From the NCBI GenBank assembly GCA_949358305.1, contig OX442319.1, positions 10,726,001-10,790,000 of the forward strand: a DNA stretch of 64,000 nucleotides, given 5' to 3'. The notes under the pieces are model-generated. The model worked only from the letters and a program-made list of their open reading frames with translations. It searched no databases and was not told where the DNA came from. The stretch comes from Strigamia acuminata. Its lineage: Eukaryota > Arthropoda > Chilopoda > Geophilomorpha > Linotaeniidae. A program made the translations under genes and the position numbers. Positions 1 through 11,148 of the stretch are shown here, piece after piece (position 1 is the first letter of the stretch; the number at the start of each line of letters is the position of its first letter).

Positions 1-157
1 CACTTTATCAGTTCCCCAGCTTGTAAATTAAATTAAATCTTTATAATTACTCCACGAAATTAATTGAACGGCTGAAAATATTGAGTGGCATTTTTAAATC
101 TTTTTTACGATTTCTCTCGTTTTAATCTCGTTTTATTCGGATTGCACTTCGTTCTAG

Positions 158-228
158 CGGGGTGACGAGGAAGTGTGCTGCGACTCGATTGCCACCTGCT
201 TGCCTGATCAGCTGGAACACCTGGACAG
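158..228 (+). CDS. candidate internal exon of a gene extending left of the window
   Basis: A 71-bp open stretch sits between a pyrimidine-rich tract ending in TTCTAG and a good donor (GACAG then GTGAGA). One frame reads RGDEEVCCDSIATCLP and continues to QLEHLDR. The acceptor and donor context, not similarity, is the reason for the call; the family is not recognised. The following 229-673 holds no other convincing coding signal. Confidence 0.25.
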
Positions 229-673
229 GTGAGAAACAGCTGCTGTTTGACACACTCCACCTCGATTAGATCAAATTGCACCAAAGTTAATGGGAGAAGA
301 GCCAATTTTGGACCAAAAAAAAAATAAAAAACTTTTCACTTTTGTTGGTATTTGTTGGTCGGTTTTTTGGCGGAAGTTAACCTGGAACGGCCAATCATTG
401 ACTGGCCATATCATTGACTCCGTTTCTCCACTTCGCTGCCGCCTTAGCGCAAGAAAGGCATCTTGTTGACAAGATAACATTTATAACATAAAACACCATT
501 AATGGGAGCGTCGTCGACAGTTTTGCACGGGCAGTTGACATGGACCCATGAGCATAGGGGGCCCATGGAGGATAAAAAAATGTTTTCTTGAAATAATGTA
601 ATAATATTGCATGTTAAAGGGGCCATCAACTAAACTTGCACACAGGCCCATTGACTTCTTGCTCAGTATTGGA

Positions 674-1158
674 TAAGGTTTCTGTTTCCCCGCCTTTTTA
701 AAATTCCAGGTTCCCGGTACCAAAATGGCCGGTACTCCCGGGAAATCGGTACTCCCAGGACTAAAAAAGGTCAGGCAATAGGCGAAAAAAAATGGCAAAA
801 TATGGTCGTTTATCGTCAGAAATAGCCATTATTAGCCATTTTTCATGGTAAAAATGGCTGTTTTCCATCAAAAGTAGCCGTTTTTCGTCAAAAATGGTCG
901 TTTTTGATCAAGAATGGCCGTTTTTGATCAAGAATGGCCGTTTTTGGTCGAAAATAGCCATTTTTAGCCATGTTTGGCCATTTTTTGTTAAAAATGGCCA
1001 TTTGAAACATTACAAAATATAGAATGACGAAAATGACGTTTCAGCAACAAATTTTTGACGAAACCGGTTTTTCTCCAATTTCCCAGTTCCTGGTACCGTG
1101 ATTTCTCACCGGAATTCCCGGGAAATCGGTACCCCGGTTTACCGGTACCGAAACCCTA
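674..1158. mobile_element. hAT-type non-autonomous element with 8-bp target duplication
   Basis: The element begins TAAGGTTTC and ends GAAACCCTA, giving terminal inverted repeats of the TAGGGTTTC type. It is flanked by the direct repeat GTATTGGA (666-673 and 1159-1166). An 8-bp duplication with such ends is typical of hAT transposons. The interior is a run of short diverged repeats around GGCCATTTTT and GGTACCGG, with no transposase. A related copy lies in the opposite orientation near 9125-9560. Confidence 0.65.
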
Positions 1159-2482
1159 GTATTGGACAGTTGGGACGTCGAAGAAGATCAAACAGACCGC
1201 AAAAAAAATTCTTTGAAATTGTATTGCGATGTATTGCATTTTAATTTTAATATCGGCGCAGGTATTGGTATCAGCCGATATTCGGTTGCCAATTATCGGT
1301 ATCGGCGATATTGCAAAATATCGACATCGGTCAATGTCTAGTTTTTACTACCAAATTCAAAATGGCCATCTCTGGAGTTAGATCGACGATCAGACTTTCA
1401 AGTGTTATAAACACGTTCAGGCGAAGCATCCACCTCCCAAAGTGCGAATAAATGCTAAAAAATGTTTAAATAAGAGGGCCACAACCACAATTCCCTGGTA
1501 GTGGTCACCTTTTTATAGTCTAACACCACTAGACCGCCATGCAAACAATTCATTCACGAAGGGTTATTGATGTTTACGCACTTCTTTGTAATTCTTGGCA
1601 TAACGGCTTTGGAGTAGACTAGAGTTTTTGATTACAGAAGATTACAGACCACATCCCGCCTTCAAACCCACGCATTTTGCTGACCTTTTCATTTTCCATT
1701 CCACCTACAACTGAGTGGATACAACTTATTCATTCATCCAGTGAAGTGTCAAATCAAATGACTTTGAACTCCACAGCAAAGAAAATGTACATATTTTTAA
1801 ATGCCTAATTTGATTATTGTTTACCCCAGATGTATTTCAATTTCTGCAACAGTTCTTGCTGAAATTGCAATAAAAATAGCACATGTAATGATGACATTTA
1901 CGAAGGAAACCTTGCATTTGCACCAACAACTGAGGAAACCACCCAAGTCCCAATATTAGTGGGTTGCAGATGTTTTGCAATAAAAATTCCAACCGCACGA
2001 TAAACATTAAGCATGCGGTTAGAATGGAATTTTTGTTTCACGTTACCGCCAGGTGCGTATTGTGCTGACCAATTAGGATCGAGCACGTGGGTATTTAAAT
2101 TTATTGAATTACAATAAAGTATCCAATTTTAAGTTGTAAACCTAACCACGTGTCGTATCATTGTATTCCCAACCCTCGAGTGTTTAAAAACTACACATAC
2201 TAACAATGTTGTATGCGTTACTGGAATTTGGTAACTAGTTACCGTTACCGTTACATTTTTGATAGCTACGTTGCCGTTATTGTCAGATTTGATCAAAATG
2301 CTGTTGTTTTTGGGGGGTAATATTAAAATACAAGCCGTACCTTTTTATACTTCTATTTCATATGCATATCACTTTTGATGTTTTATTAAGAGATTAAATG
2401 ACAAATTAAATACGCGTACCTTGAATTTTCGTGCAACGAACTTCTGGTCTTGCGATTTTTCAAATCCGGACCCAACCCCTGG
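1159..2482. other. intergenic, no supported gene
   Basis: AT-rich DNA with low-order repeats: TATCGGTATCGGC-like motifs near 1250-1340 and GTTACCGTTACCGTTA near 2237-2256, both looking like decayed mobile-element sequence. A 62-codon open stretch on the minus strand (1898-2086) has no recognisable domain. Confidence 0.5.
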
Positions 2483-5400
2483 TCAAAAATCAACAAAATG
2501 AGAGTCCGATTTCAGACAAAAATCCCACTCATTCTTACATGCCGATCTCGAATTGCGCTGATAAATTGCCGGAGTTTTTAATTTGGAAAAAACATTCGTC
2601 TCTTTCCATTCGGCTTCGAGTCTCGCGTAAATACCACCCTCGCATGTTGGCAGCGATTCGCTTCGCTTGCCCGCTTCCTTGTCGAGCCGGCTTTTCAAAT
2701 TTTTCAACTTCATATGCTCCTGGTCTCTTTGCATGTCTTGGTTATACCGTAGACCATGTCTCGTAATCCATTTCCACCGTGCGAGTTTCCTGCGATATAA
2801 AATGTCACGGTTAAACCAAACCCACAGGTTAACACTAAACTCTATCCATCCAGAGAATCCACTAATTCTCATTGGCTGGCTGCTTTGCCATGTCCGACAT
2901 GAACGTATTATTTTCGTGACGATCATTTGACTATACGTACCGTATTTTACCGATTAAGAGTCGCCCTCGAATTGTAGCCGCCCTTGAATAGTAGCCATTG
3001 CTGAGACACCAAGAATGCCGTATTTTTGCAAAAGTACGGTATTGTTTCCGTATTTAACCTCACGAACGATGAACGTACACTTTGTTTATGACGTTCAGAC
3101 TTCGTTTGTTACATTAAACAAATGTTCAGCAATGATCTCTACTCTTCTGAGTCTAAAGTGCAGTAATTTGCCCGCTGACCAATGAGAATTAGTAGATACT
3201 CTTAAGATAACTTAGACACCTAGTGAGTTGTGTCGTTGAAGTTGTATCAATTTCCGACATTTGCTCGGCGTCTGTGGATTCTTCGCTTCCGCTGCCGTCA
3301 TCACTGCCCGATTCGTCGTCCGCTTTGCTACTGCCGGACGAATGGTCACTCAAAACTGTTTCACCAATGTTGTAGGATAAAAGAATACAGGAACTTTGTC
3401 GTCTCAACTTGGCTCTGGAGAGGTCGGATTTTTCCGATTGAACGTTAAGGTTAGAGCAAACTAGTGCTTGATGGGCAAGTAAATCTGCATAAATCTCAAT
3501 GCTTTTGTGATCAGTATTTGAGGCATCTAATGTGTGATCCTGCATTTGACAACCCTGAAAATATACAATTAATCATTTGGTTTTATATCCAAAAAATTAA
3601 TTTTTTTTTTTTTAATTTTTTTTTAAATTTTTTAACTAAATTATTTTTTTTATAATATTTTTTTTTCAAATTTGCTCCAAATTTTCATCAATATCTTCTC
3701 AAATTTACTCAAAATGAAGCAAAATTCTATCAACAAAGGCCCATTTCCTTCCCAGAGAGTCAATCCATCACTTTGTACACCCCTCCCCTTCCAACAAACA
3801 TTTTCAAAATCCCCAACAGCGGACCCACCGTCGCCTCCAAACAAAACCTTAACACCGCCACCAACAACCCCAGAATACCAAATTACAAACCGAACCTCGC
3901 TATTACGAACACCGTTGTAACAAATCCCTCTTTACAACGAATTTCTGATTTCAACTCCATGGTTGGCCACCCCATTTCTCCCATTATGAATCATTTCACC
4001 ATAAAAAATTCCCGCTATTACAAACTCTTTTTTTTTACTTCCCCAACCTGTTCGTAATAGCGAGGTTCTAACCATACTTCATAATTAAGAAACACCTTGC
4101 AATATATCTCAACCACGTCAATTTGCCTCCCTATCACATTAATTACTAAAACTACAAACTACGCTTCCCACAGAGTAAAATTAACCCGAGCGCTAATTCC
4201 CATCACCAACTTCAAAACCAAATTACCGTATTTCCGAATTTAAAAGCCGCCCTTGAATTGAAACCGCCCTCAAATACTAGCCGCATGGAAAGCAACAATT
4301 TGAAATAAGAGCCGCCCTTGAATAGTAGCCGCGGCTATTCTTCGAAAGCAGTGGTTCCCAAACCGCATCGCCAATTTAAAGCCCGACGTTTATTCGAGCC
4401 CGGCGCATAATCAAAAACTCAGCGATTTTCCGTGCACCGTTTCGCCACTGTATCCATAAGTTCGAAATCAACAAAAAAAATGCACACCGACCCATTACTG
4501 GTTGTGCAACTTCGGGCGTATAAGGAACTATACTTGTCTACCCGCGGAAGGTTTTTCTGTGATTCAAGCAAATCGACTAATTCGGTTATGGTGGCAACAT
4601 CGGGTAGTTTTGGTTTGGCATGCAAAAATCACCATTTTTTCGCAAAAGATCGGCGATGTTTGGGGACCCGGCGCTTAATCGCTTAATTCTGTAAATCGCC
4701 GATAACTGCCCAGCGCTAAAACAAGCCCGGCGTCTTAATGAACTCTGGCGTTTAAACGAGGCGGTACGGTAATGTCTGCTCTTGAATTGTAGCCACCCTC
4801 AATAAAATTTTTATTTGTAAAAACCTCACAGTGTTAGTTTCCAAAGGATCAAATCTGACAGTGGTCAACTGACAGCACTTGTAGTGTATTTCGGCCGTGC
4901 TTTTGACTTGCGACGACTGGTCGAGAAAAAGGCGAGCAAATTTAGGATCTTCCGGGTGGTATCGACATTTGTGCAAATCCGAACCCCGGAAATATTCCTG
5001 GCAGCAACAGCACTTGAGGAAGTTGACTATGCCCCAAAGATGCCAGTAAACTCGACGCCACGTGCCGAATTCGGCCAATAGGAGTTGCGCGTAGTGTTTG
5101 GCGTTGAAACGTGGGTCCCTGAAACGATTTTTAAGATGTTTGTTTTAGGTTGGTTTAGGTTTGAGGGGGTTTTGTACTTGATGTGGAGAGGGAGGAGTTG
5201 TCCATGTTGGTTGATTGCCATTTGGGATGGGTGACAACGGAGTTTCAGCTGGGATTTTGTCGCGAGGATTAAGCTGCAGATTCGGCATTGGAAAATTGAG
5301 TTGGAGTCGTCGGTTAGGAGTTTTTCGACGAGTTTGCTGAACAGTATGCTGCAATTTTTGGAATAAATAATTAGATCTTTTTAGTGATTTAATGATAATT

Positions 5401-6210
5401 GAATTTAAATTAAATATTTGACCAAAAAATGAAATATTTGACCAAAAAATGAAATATTTGACCAAAAAATGAAATATTTGACCAAAAAATGAAATATTTG
5501 ACCAAAAAATGAAATATTTGACCAAAAAATGAAATATTTGACCAAAAAATGAAATATTTGACCAAAAAATTAAATATTTGACTAAAAAATTAAATATTTG
5601 ACCTAAAAATTAAATTTTACATTGCAAAAGTAGAATACTTATCGGAAAATATAATTTCTTAGTTAAAACTCGAATTCTTTTGATAAAAATCAAATTTTAC
5701 AAAATCTTTCCACCACATCGAAAAATTCAATTTTTCACCCCCGCCACAACACCGTAAATCTAGCAATGCCAACCTTTTGATTTTATCCTTTTTATCTCTC
5801 AAAGTATCCAAATCATTATGATTCAAACTAACTGCGATTTTTGTAAGAATCTGATCACTAATTGACGAAAAACTCGCGTGTGTGTACAATATTTCTTCCA
5901 AGTGAGCGCACAAAAATCGCACGCATTCGTCCACGAACGAAACCATTTTCATATTATCGGCCGAAACCAGCCACGACAAAACGTTGTGAATATCTGAAAA
6001 CACAAAATCAAATCAGTATTCACTCACAACACGCACGAAAATAAATAAACAAATACCTAAACGTGTTGAATCCATGAGAAACAAACTCGAAAACAACCCA
6101 CGCCACGCCTTCGCAGAAAGTGGCGCCATCCAACGATTAAAATTAAATTGAAAAATGGTAGAAAAAAACAAATCCAACGAAATAAACAAAAGTTTTGCTA
6201 TAAAATCCAT
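2483..6210 (-). CDS. SANBR: SANBR (KIAA1841)-like BTB protein, multi-exon, N-terminus not found
   Basis: Minus-strand exons joined by phase and homology: 6057-6210 (uncertain), 5774-5993, 5178-5348, 4830-5118, 3220-3554 and 2483-2789; together exactly 492 codons including the stop. In order they encode the second half of a BTB fold (NVLSWLVSADNMKM, then DKKDKIKS), a Cys-pair region (FQCRICSL), the signature WRRVYWHLWGIVNFLKC with KCRYHPED and CCQLTTVRFDP, an acidic Ser/Asp-rich stretch, and the C-terminal RYNQDMQRD and GGIYARLEAEW motifs. This order matches vertebrate SANBR, a BTB protein reported to regulate class-switch recombination there; its role in invertebrates is unknown. The SANT domain and first half of the BTB are absent. 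DUS4L begins only 258 bp upstream in the opposite direction, so missing 5' exons must lie beyond DUS4L or be lost. The first exon is the weakest call. Confidence 0.8.
2941..3120. mobile_element. MITE fragment in the last SANBR intron
   Basis: The stretch starting ACCGATTAAGAGTCGCCCTC and running through CGTATTTAACCTCACGAACG is closely similar to 50718-50900. Only the left end is seen here. It lies inside the intron between the last two SANBR-like exons. Confidence 0.55.
3893..4067. mobile_element. pogo/Tigger-type MITE in a SANBR intron
   Basis: Perfect 18-bp terminal inverted repeats: AACCTCGCTATTACGAAC at 3893-3910 and its reverse complement at 4050-4067. The CCTCG(C/T)TATTACGAAC motif is typical of Tigger-like Tc1/mariner elements. 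The 175-bp body has no coding capacity. A related end is seen at 52066. Confidence 0.7.
4215..4800. mobile_element. nested MITE sequences in a SANBR intron
   Basis: Repeated GCCGCCCTTGAATTG and TAGCCGC motifs at both sides enclose a second type with CCCGGCG and GGCGTTTAAACGAGG motifs; the latter resembles the GC-rich element at 52231-52394. This is best read as one non-autonomous element inserted into another. No coding sequence is supported. Confidence 0.45.
5411..5610. repeat. 20-bp tandem repeat in a SANBR intron
   Basis: About ten copies of GAAATATTTGACCAAAAAAT, nearly perfect in the middle and decaying at the right edge. It lies in the intron between 5349 and 5773. The open reading frame it creates on the minus strand is a by-product of the repeat. 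Confidence 0.9.
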
Positions 6211-6467
6211 TGTAATAAATTTATTACATTTTTTTTTAGATTTTAAATAATGAATATATTTTTGTTAACATTGGGTTAGCCAATCAAACGGAGTTTACAT
6301 GTTAAGCCCGCTCCTGCTCATTACAAATCAAAACAAACATGGCTGCGCCTGTGTTCATAAAATGATTGCGGGAAACTTGGTGTACTTACAGTATAATCTA
6401 ATCATACGTATGCAATATATGAAATTGTAACTGAATAATTTACTTACAATGCTTGTTTTTTCAGGCA

Positions 6468-8685
6468 ATGAGGCAGAAATCGATTACCGAGTTATTCGAA
6501 ACGGAAAAATGTGTAAATATCTGCGCGCCAATGGTGCGGTACTCGAAGTATGTGTTAAAAAATGACGTATTTTTGTATTTTTGAATTTATATTTTTTTAT
6601 AAACAGACTTTCCTTTCGGTTATTGGTTCGCCAGTACGGTTGTCATGTGGCGTGCACGCCGATGATAGTTGCGGATGCTTTTACTCAGTCGGAACGGGCG
6701 CGACACATCGAATTTACGACAAATAAAGGCAAAATTGTGCATCGGATTTTGTTGATTTCAGTTTAATTAATATCTGTTATTTGTGTATTTTTTTTATAGA
6801 TGATCGGCCGTTAGTTGTGCAATTTGCTGCTAATAATGCGGAAGATTTTGCAGCGGCAACTGAATTGGTTTACAAGTATAACTTGAGTAGGGTTGTCAGG
6901 TTGCAGTGTATGAATGTGGGCACAAAGTTTTGTTGAATATAAGTGAATATTTGAGAGAGAAGTAAAATTTGTGAGAGAGAATTAAATATTTTAAGAGAAG
7001 TAAAATTTGTGAAGGAAAATTCAATAATAATTTTTTGTGTTAAAAATTTAATTTTATTGATCTTATTGAATTTTGTTGGGAAAAATTTGCAAGTAATTGA
7101 ATTTTTATTGAATTTTGATAGGAAGTAGACTTTGAATGTACTTTGATCGAATTTTATTGAATTTGTTTGGCAAATTTTGAGTTTCGTTGAATTTTGTTTT
7201 GTAAAATTTAAATTTTATTGAATTTTGTTTGGCAAATTTTGAATTTCGTTGAATTTTGTTTCGTAAAATTTAAATTTTATTGAATTTGATTGGGTAAAAT
7301 TTAAAAAATTGAATTTTATTGAATTTTATTGAATTTTGTATCATAAAATTTAAATTTCATTGAATTTTATTGGGTAAAATTTTAAAAAATGAATTTTATT
7401 GAATTTTATTGAATTTTGTTGGGTGTAGTATGAATTCCATTGAATTTTGTTGGGTATAATTTGGATTTCATTGAATTTTGTTGGGTATAATTTGAATTTC
7501 ATTGAATTTTATTGAATTTTGTTGGGTATAATTTGAATTTCATTGAATTTTATTGAATTTTGTTGGGTATAATTTGAATTTCATTGAAATTTATTCGGCA
7601 AAAATTGAATTTCATTGAATTTTATTGAATTTTGTTGGGTATAATTTGAATTTCATTGAAATTTATTCGGCAAAAATTGAATTTCATTGAATTTTATTGA
7701 ATTTTGTTAGGTATAATTTGAATTTCATTGAATTTTATTGAATTTTGTTGGGTATAATTTGAATTTCATTGAAATTTATTCGGCAAAAATTGAATTTCAT
7801 TGAATTTCATTGAAATTTATTCGGCAAAAATTGAATTTCATTGAATTTCATTGAAATTTATTCGGCAAAAATTGAATTTCATAGAATTTGGTTGACTAAA
7901 AATCGAATTTCACTCCACATTTTACTCATTCATTTCTGCAAAACCCCAAACCAGGCAACCCCTAGTCCCCTCCTCTCCCCAAAAACCACAATAAAACCAA
8001 AAACTAACCAAAAACCATTTCTTTTTCCAGCCATTCCGACGGAGTGAACCTCAACTGCGGCTGCCCTCAACAGTGGGCCATGTCCAAAGGCCTCGGCGCC
8101 TCCCTCTTATCCAACCCGCAGCTCGTCTCCGACATGATCCACCAAGCTCGCAACCGAATCCCCTCAACTCACAACTCCTTCTCCATCTCTGCCAAAATCC
8201 GCATCGACTCGGACCTCGCAAAAAGCGTCGACTTTTGCCGCCAAATCCAAAACGCCGGCGCCGATTGGATCGCCGTCCACTCCCGCACCGTCCAACAGCG
8301 CTGCGAGCCGATCAACATCGATGCTTTACGGACGATCCGCGAGTCGCTCGGCGTCCCCGTGGTCGCCAACGGCAACATTTGGTGTCTGGAAGACGCGCGA
8401 GCCATACAAGACGCCACGCGGGTCCACGGGGTGATGTGCGCGCGCGGTCTGCTGCAGAATCCCGAGATGTTTTCGCGGAGTGGTTCGAGCGCGTCGGTGG
8501 ATTGCATCCGGAAGTGGTTCGATGTGGCCACGGAGACGGGCGTCTGTCTGAATTTGCTGCAACATCATTTGCTGTACATGTGCAATAAACGGATTTCGAA
8601 TAGCGATAGGGCGCGGATAACGCTGCAGACGAGCACGGCCGGGCTGGTGGATTTTTTCAGTGAGAATTATGGGATTGGTCTGTGA
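6468..8685 (+). CDS. DUS4L: tRNA-dihydrouridine(20a/20b) synthase, DUS4L
   Basis: FMN-dependent reductase that converts uridine to dihydrouridine in the tRNA D-loop. Exons 6468-6547, 6607-6728, 6800-6875 and 8031-8685 give exactly 311 codons (310 aa plus stop; vertebrate DUS4L is about 317 aa). Motifs in order: ICAPMVRYSKLSFRLLVRQY at residues 19-38, MIVADAF, EFTTN, PLVVQFAAN, NLNCGCPQQWAM with the catalytic Cys at residue 104, SAKIRI, AVHSRT, VVANGNI and the C-terminal helical domain. Intron 2 starts GC, not GT (AAATAAAG then GCAAAA): only this junction gives TTNKDDRPLVVQF with the family's spacing. Intron 3 (6876-8030) is filled by an AT-rich tandem repeat. An upstream TTTTTCAG at 6464 suggests a 5' UTR intron. 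Intact and single-copy in the window. Confidence 0.93.
6950..7890. repeat. AT-rich tandem repeat filling DUS4L intron 3
   Basis: Many imperfect copies of TGAATTTCATTGAATTTTAT with variants GTTGGGTATAATT and GAAATTTATTCGGCAAAAAT. The higher-order period is variable, roughly 40-90 bp. It accounts for most of the 1,155-bp intron. Confidence 0.85.
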
Positions 8686-9705
8686 AGTTGTTGGTGGACG
8701 ATTGTCGAGTGGTATTTTTAAATTAATAAATTTAATATTTTAAAATTGGTTCCGGTTTTGGGTTAGGAGATAAAAACAATTTAAAGATAAAAAAAAATAC
8801 CAAATGCCACCAACATGTTGCGAAACACTAATAAATAGGCACCGGATATTTATGCAAAATAAAATTCGTTTTATGTGCATAAAATATGCACTAAAAATTC
8901 CACTTGAAAAATAAAAATATGGAAAATCAAAGAAATCAAAGTATGAGCCGTGCAGAATTTAGTGGTAAAAATCGTAAAAACCAAAACTCGGCAGAAAAAA
9001 CTTGGTAAACTTTTGAAGCTCTGCAGGGCAGCAAACTCCGCAGAGAATCAAACAAGCAGATCGCTTTTGCCAGGTGTCAATTCGTGTAGGAATTGCATTT
9101 AGGCATTCAATATTGCACCATTTTTACAAAACTAGGATTTCAGGATCGGGATACCGGGAACCCGGGGTACCGATTTCCAGGGAATCCCGGTGAGAAATCA
9201 CGGTACCGGGAACCGGGAAATTGGAGAAAAACCAGTTCCGTCAAAAATTCGTTGGCTATTTTTAACGAAAAAATGGCTAAAAATGGCCATTTTTAACGAA
9301 AACGGCCATTCTTGATCAAAAACGACCATTTTTGATGGAAAACGGCCATTCTTGACGAAAAACGGCCACTTTTGATGGAAAACGGCCATTTTTACCATGA
9401 AAAATGGCTAGAAATTTCTAAAAATGGCCATTTTATGTCATTTTTCGTCGTCTCTCGCCTGACGTTTTTTGGTCCCGGGAGTACCGATTTCCCGGGAGTA
9501 CCGGCCATTTTGGTACCGGGAACCGGTAATTTTAAAAAGGCGGGAAAACAGAAACCCTAATCGGGACTGAAAGAAATTTAAAAAATGCTTCATTTTTACA
9601 CAATAAAACGAAAATTTTTAGTCCTATTTTCCCCTCTTACTTGTTATAACTTATGATATACACTTGTATTTAAAATATAATAATTTAAAATAATACCTAC
9701 TGTCA
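8686..9705. other. DUS4L 3' flank and intergenic DNA with inverted hAT-like copy
   Basis: AATAAA signals follow the DUS4L stop near 8725. At about 9136-9560 lies a copy of the 674-1158 element in opposite orientation (ends GGTACCGATTTCC and GAAACCCTA, with the same GGCCATTTTT interior); ATCGGGA occurs at both edges and may be part of its target duplication. No gene is seen. Confidence 0.55.
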
Positions 9706-9755
9706 TGCGTCGGGTGTACGTACGACCTGCGATCTTCTCGTTTGCTGTATATAAG
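9706..9755 (+). promoter_or_regulatory. TATA promoter block of BTB-like copy A
   Basis: TATATAAG at 9748-9755 lies about 90 bp upstream of the ATG. It is preceded by the conserved motif GTACGTACGACCT-GC-GATCTTCT. The same arrangement recurs upstream of copies B, C and D. Conservation of the block with the coding region indicates that each copy was duplicated with its own promoter. Confidence 0.65.
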
Positions 9756-9843
9756 ACGTGGAATCAGAAGAAGTGTCATAGTATCTCGTAGTAACTGACG
9801 CAGCCACACGCCTTTGTAATTCTTTTTCGATATTATCGTAAAC

Positions 9844-10392
9844 ATGAGTCGCTTCGAAGCCCGCGCATTACCCATTGGACCAGAACAAAGCTTTTGCTTC
9901 GACGTGATCATTGAAACGAGAAACGGGTCGATAGAAACCAACACGGACGTACTCATACGAATACGGTATTTTTACAGACGTTATGATTTTGAGCGATTGG
10001 GGAAAAACGAAAGTCCGATTTGTATTAAAGTTAAACGCGTAACGTCGGAAGCGTTGACTATTATTATCGATTTCGTTAGTCGTCGTAAAATGTTGTTAGC
10101 GGATATCGATGACGAATGTTTGCTTTGGGATGTTATCGAAGCTGCTGACAAAATGCAAGTGTGGAGAGTTTTTCATTTTTATTGGAAGATTTGGGTGTTG
10201 AAGCATATTTTCATCCCGCAGCATTTTCAGGGCGTTTGGAAGGCGGCGGAAATGTTCGACGAAATCGACAGTATGTGGTGCGTTTTTTGCGAAAACGCGT
10301 CGAAATTGAATGCCGAAGTGCATAAACGAATCACGCCAAGTCAGATGCAAAGTCTTTCCGATTGGTCGGATGAAAAAGAAAATGTAAATTAA
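9844..10392 (+). CDS. BTB/BACK-like protein, copy A
   Basis: 182-aa single-exon protein starting MSRFEARALPIG. It fits the BTB/POZ pattern: FDVIIETRNGSIETNTDV in place of the usual strand-helix start, then ICIKVKRVTSEALTIIIDF, then the ECLLWDVIEAADKMQVW helix pair. The BACK-like start (FYWKIWVLKHIFIPQHF) follows. BTB proteins mostly dimerise and many are Cullin-3 adaptors; no Kelch or other effector domain is present, so the role here is open. Four close copies lie within 6.5 kb, alternating with the ACD-like family. The distal part is the most divergent between copies. BTB assignment is by pattern, not by a computed match. Confidence 0.65.
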   Translation: MSRFEARALPIGPEQSFCFDVIIETRNGSIETNTDVLIRIRYFYRRYDFERLGKNESPICIKVKRVTSEALTIIIDFVSRRKMLLADIDDECLLWDVIEAADKMQVWRVFHFYWKIWVLKHIFIPQHFQGVWKAAEMFDEIDSMWCVFCENASKLNAEVHKRITPSQMQSLSDWSDEKENVN

Positions 10393-10569
10393 TTTTTCAA
10401 TTTTTCTTTCATAATTTGTCAATAAATAAATAAAATTTAACATCCATTAAGATGAATTAATTTAACATCTTTGGTTCGAGCGCGTAGGGAAAAAGAAGAT
10501 AAATTACCGGTAGACGAAAATAATATGTTCATGTTGGACATGAACGTAGCCAGTAGCCACTTCAATTTG

Positions 10570-10700
10570 TTAAAAGATTAATAAATTTAATATTTCAAAA
10601 TTGTCTTCGGTTTTAGGACGTTCAGCAATCCTCCAAAACAATTAAAAACACCAAATGGCACCAACAAATCACCAAAAATACTAATAAATAATACAGAACA
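10570..10700 (+). repeat. duplicated fragment of the DUS4L 3' UTR
   Basis: ATTAATAAATTTAATATTT, CGGTTTT and ACCAAATG(C/G)CACCAAC occur in the same order and spacing as at 8716-8840, just after the DUS4L stop. The copy lies downstream of BTB-like copy A, and GGTTCGAGCGCGT at 10472 also matches DUS4L coding sequence (8481). A decayed piece of DUS4L was therefore copied here. Confidence 0.6.
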
Positions 10701-11009
10701 GCAACAAACAAAAACGCCTTAAAAATATCTAAAAAAAAATCCAATAAAGCAACAAAAAGTTCAAAAATGAATTTTTTTAAATGTCATTTTGGTGATCTAA
10801 GCTTCATCTAAGCTTCATGGCAGCCATTTTGCATTTTTGCATCTAAAATGTAGATGAAAATGTATTTTCGCAAGTAAAATTAGATGCTTTACAGGTTGTA
10901 CAATACAAAATACAAAATTTGTAATAAAAATTTTATTCTTACCGAAAATTATTTAAAATAGAATAAGTTAAAAAAAAAACGGTAGACAAAAATCGTATAG
11001 TCAGGCGTA

Positions 11010-11054
11010 CGGTATACGTATGACTTGAGATCTTCTCGCTTGCTGTATATAAAA
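11010..11054 (+). promoter_or_regulatory. TATA promoter block of BTB-like copy B
   Basis: TATATAAAA at 11046-11054, preceded by GGTATACGTATGACTTGA and GATCTTCTCG. Same order and spacing as in copies A and C. The block sits in a longer shared upstream module (from about 10830) that includes GTATTTTCGCAAGTAAAATT. Confidence 0.65.
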
Positions 11055-11148
11055 CGTGGAATCAGAAGAACTGGCATAGTTATCTCGTAGTAGCTGACAC
11101 AGCCACACGCTTTTGTAATTCTTCCAAGATATTACTTGCATCGTAAAC

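Noticed and set aside
1898-2086. 62-codon minus-strand open frame with NWSAQYAPGGNV
   Set aside because: Short, no homology recognised, no splice sites; could be mobile-element debris.
5145-5525. 126-codon minus-strand open frame with FGQIFHFLVKYFIFW-type repeats
   Set aside because: Half is the 20-bp intron repeat; the rest is the SANBR exon read in another frame.
8073-8588. Alternative frames over DUS4L exon 4 (80-171 codons)
   Set aside because: GC-rich coding exon shadows; the DUS frame has the catalytic motif and full-length homology.
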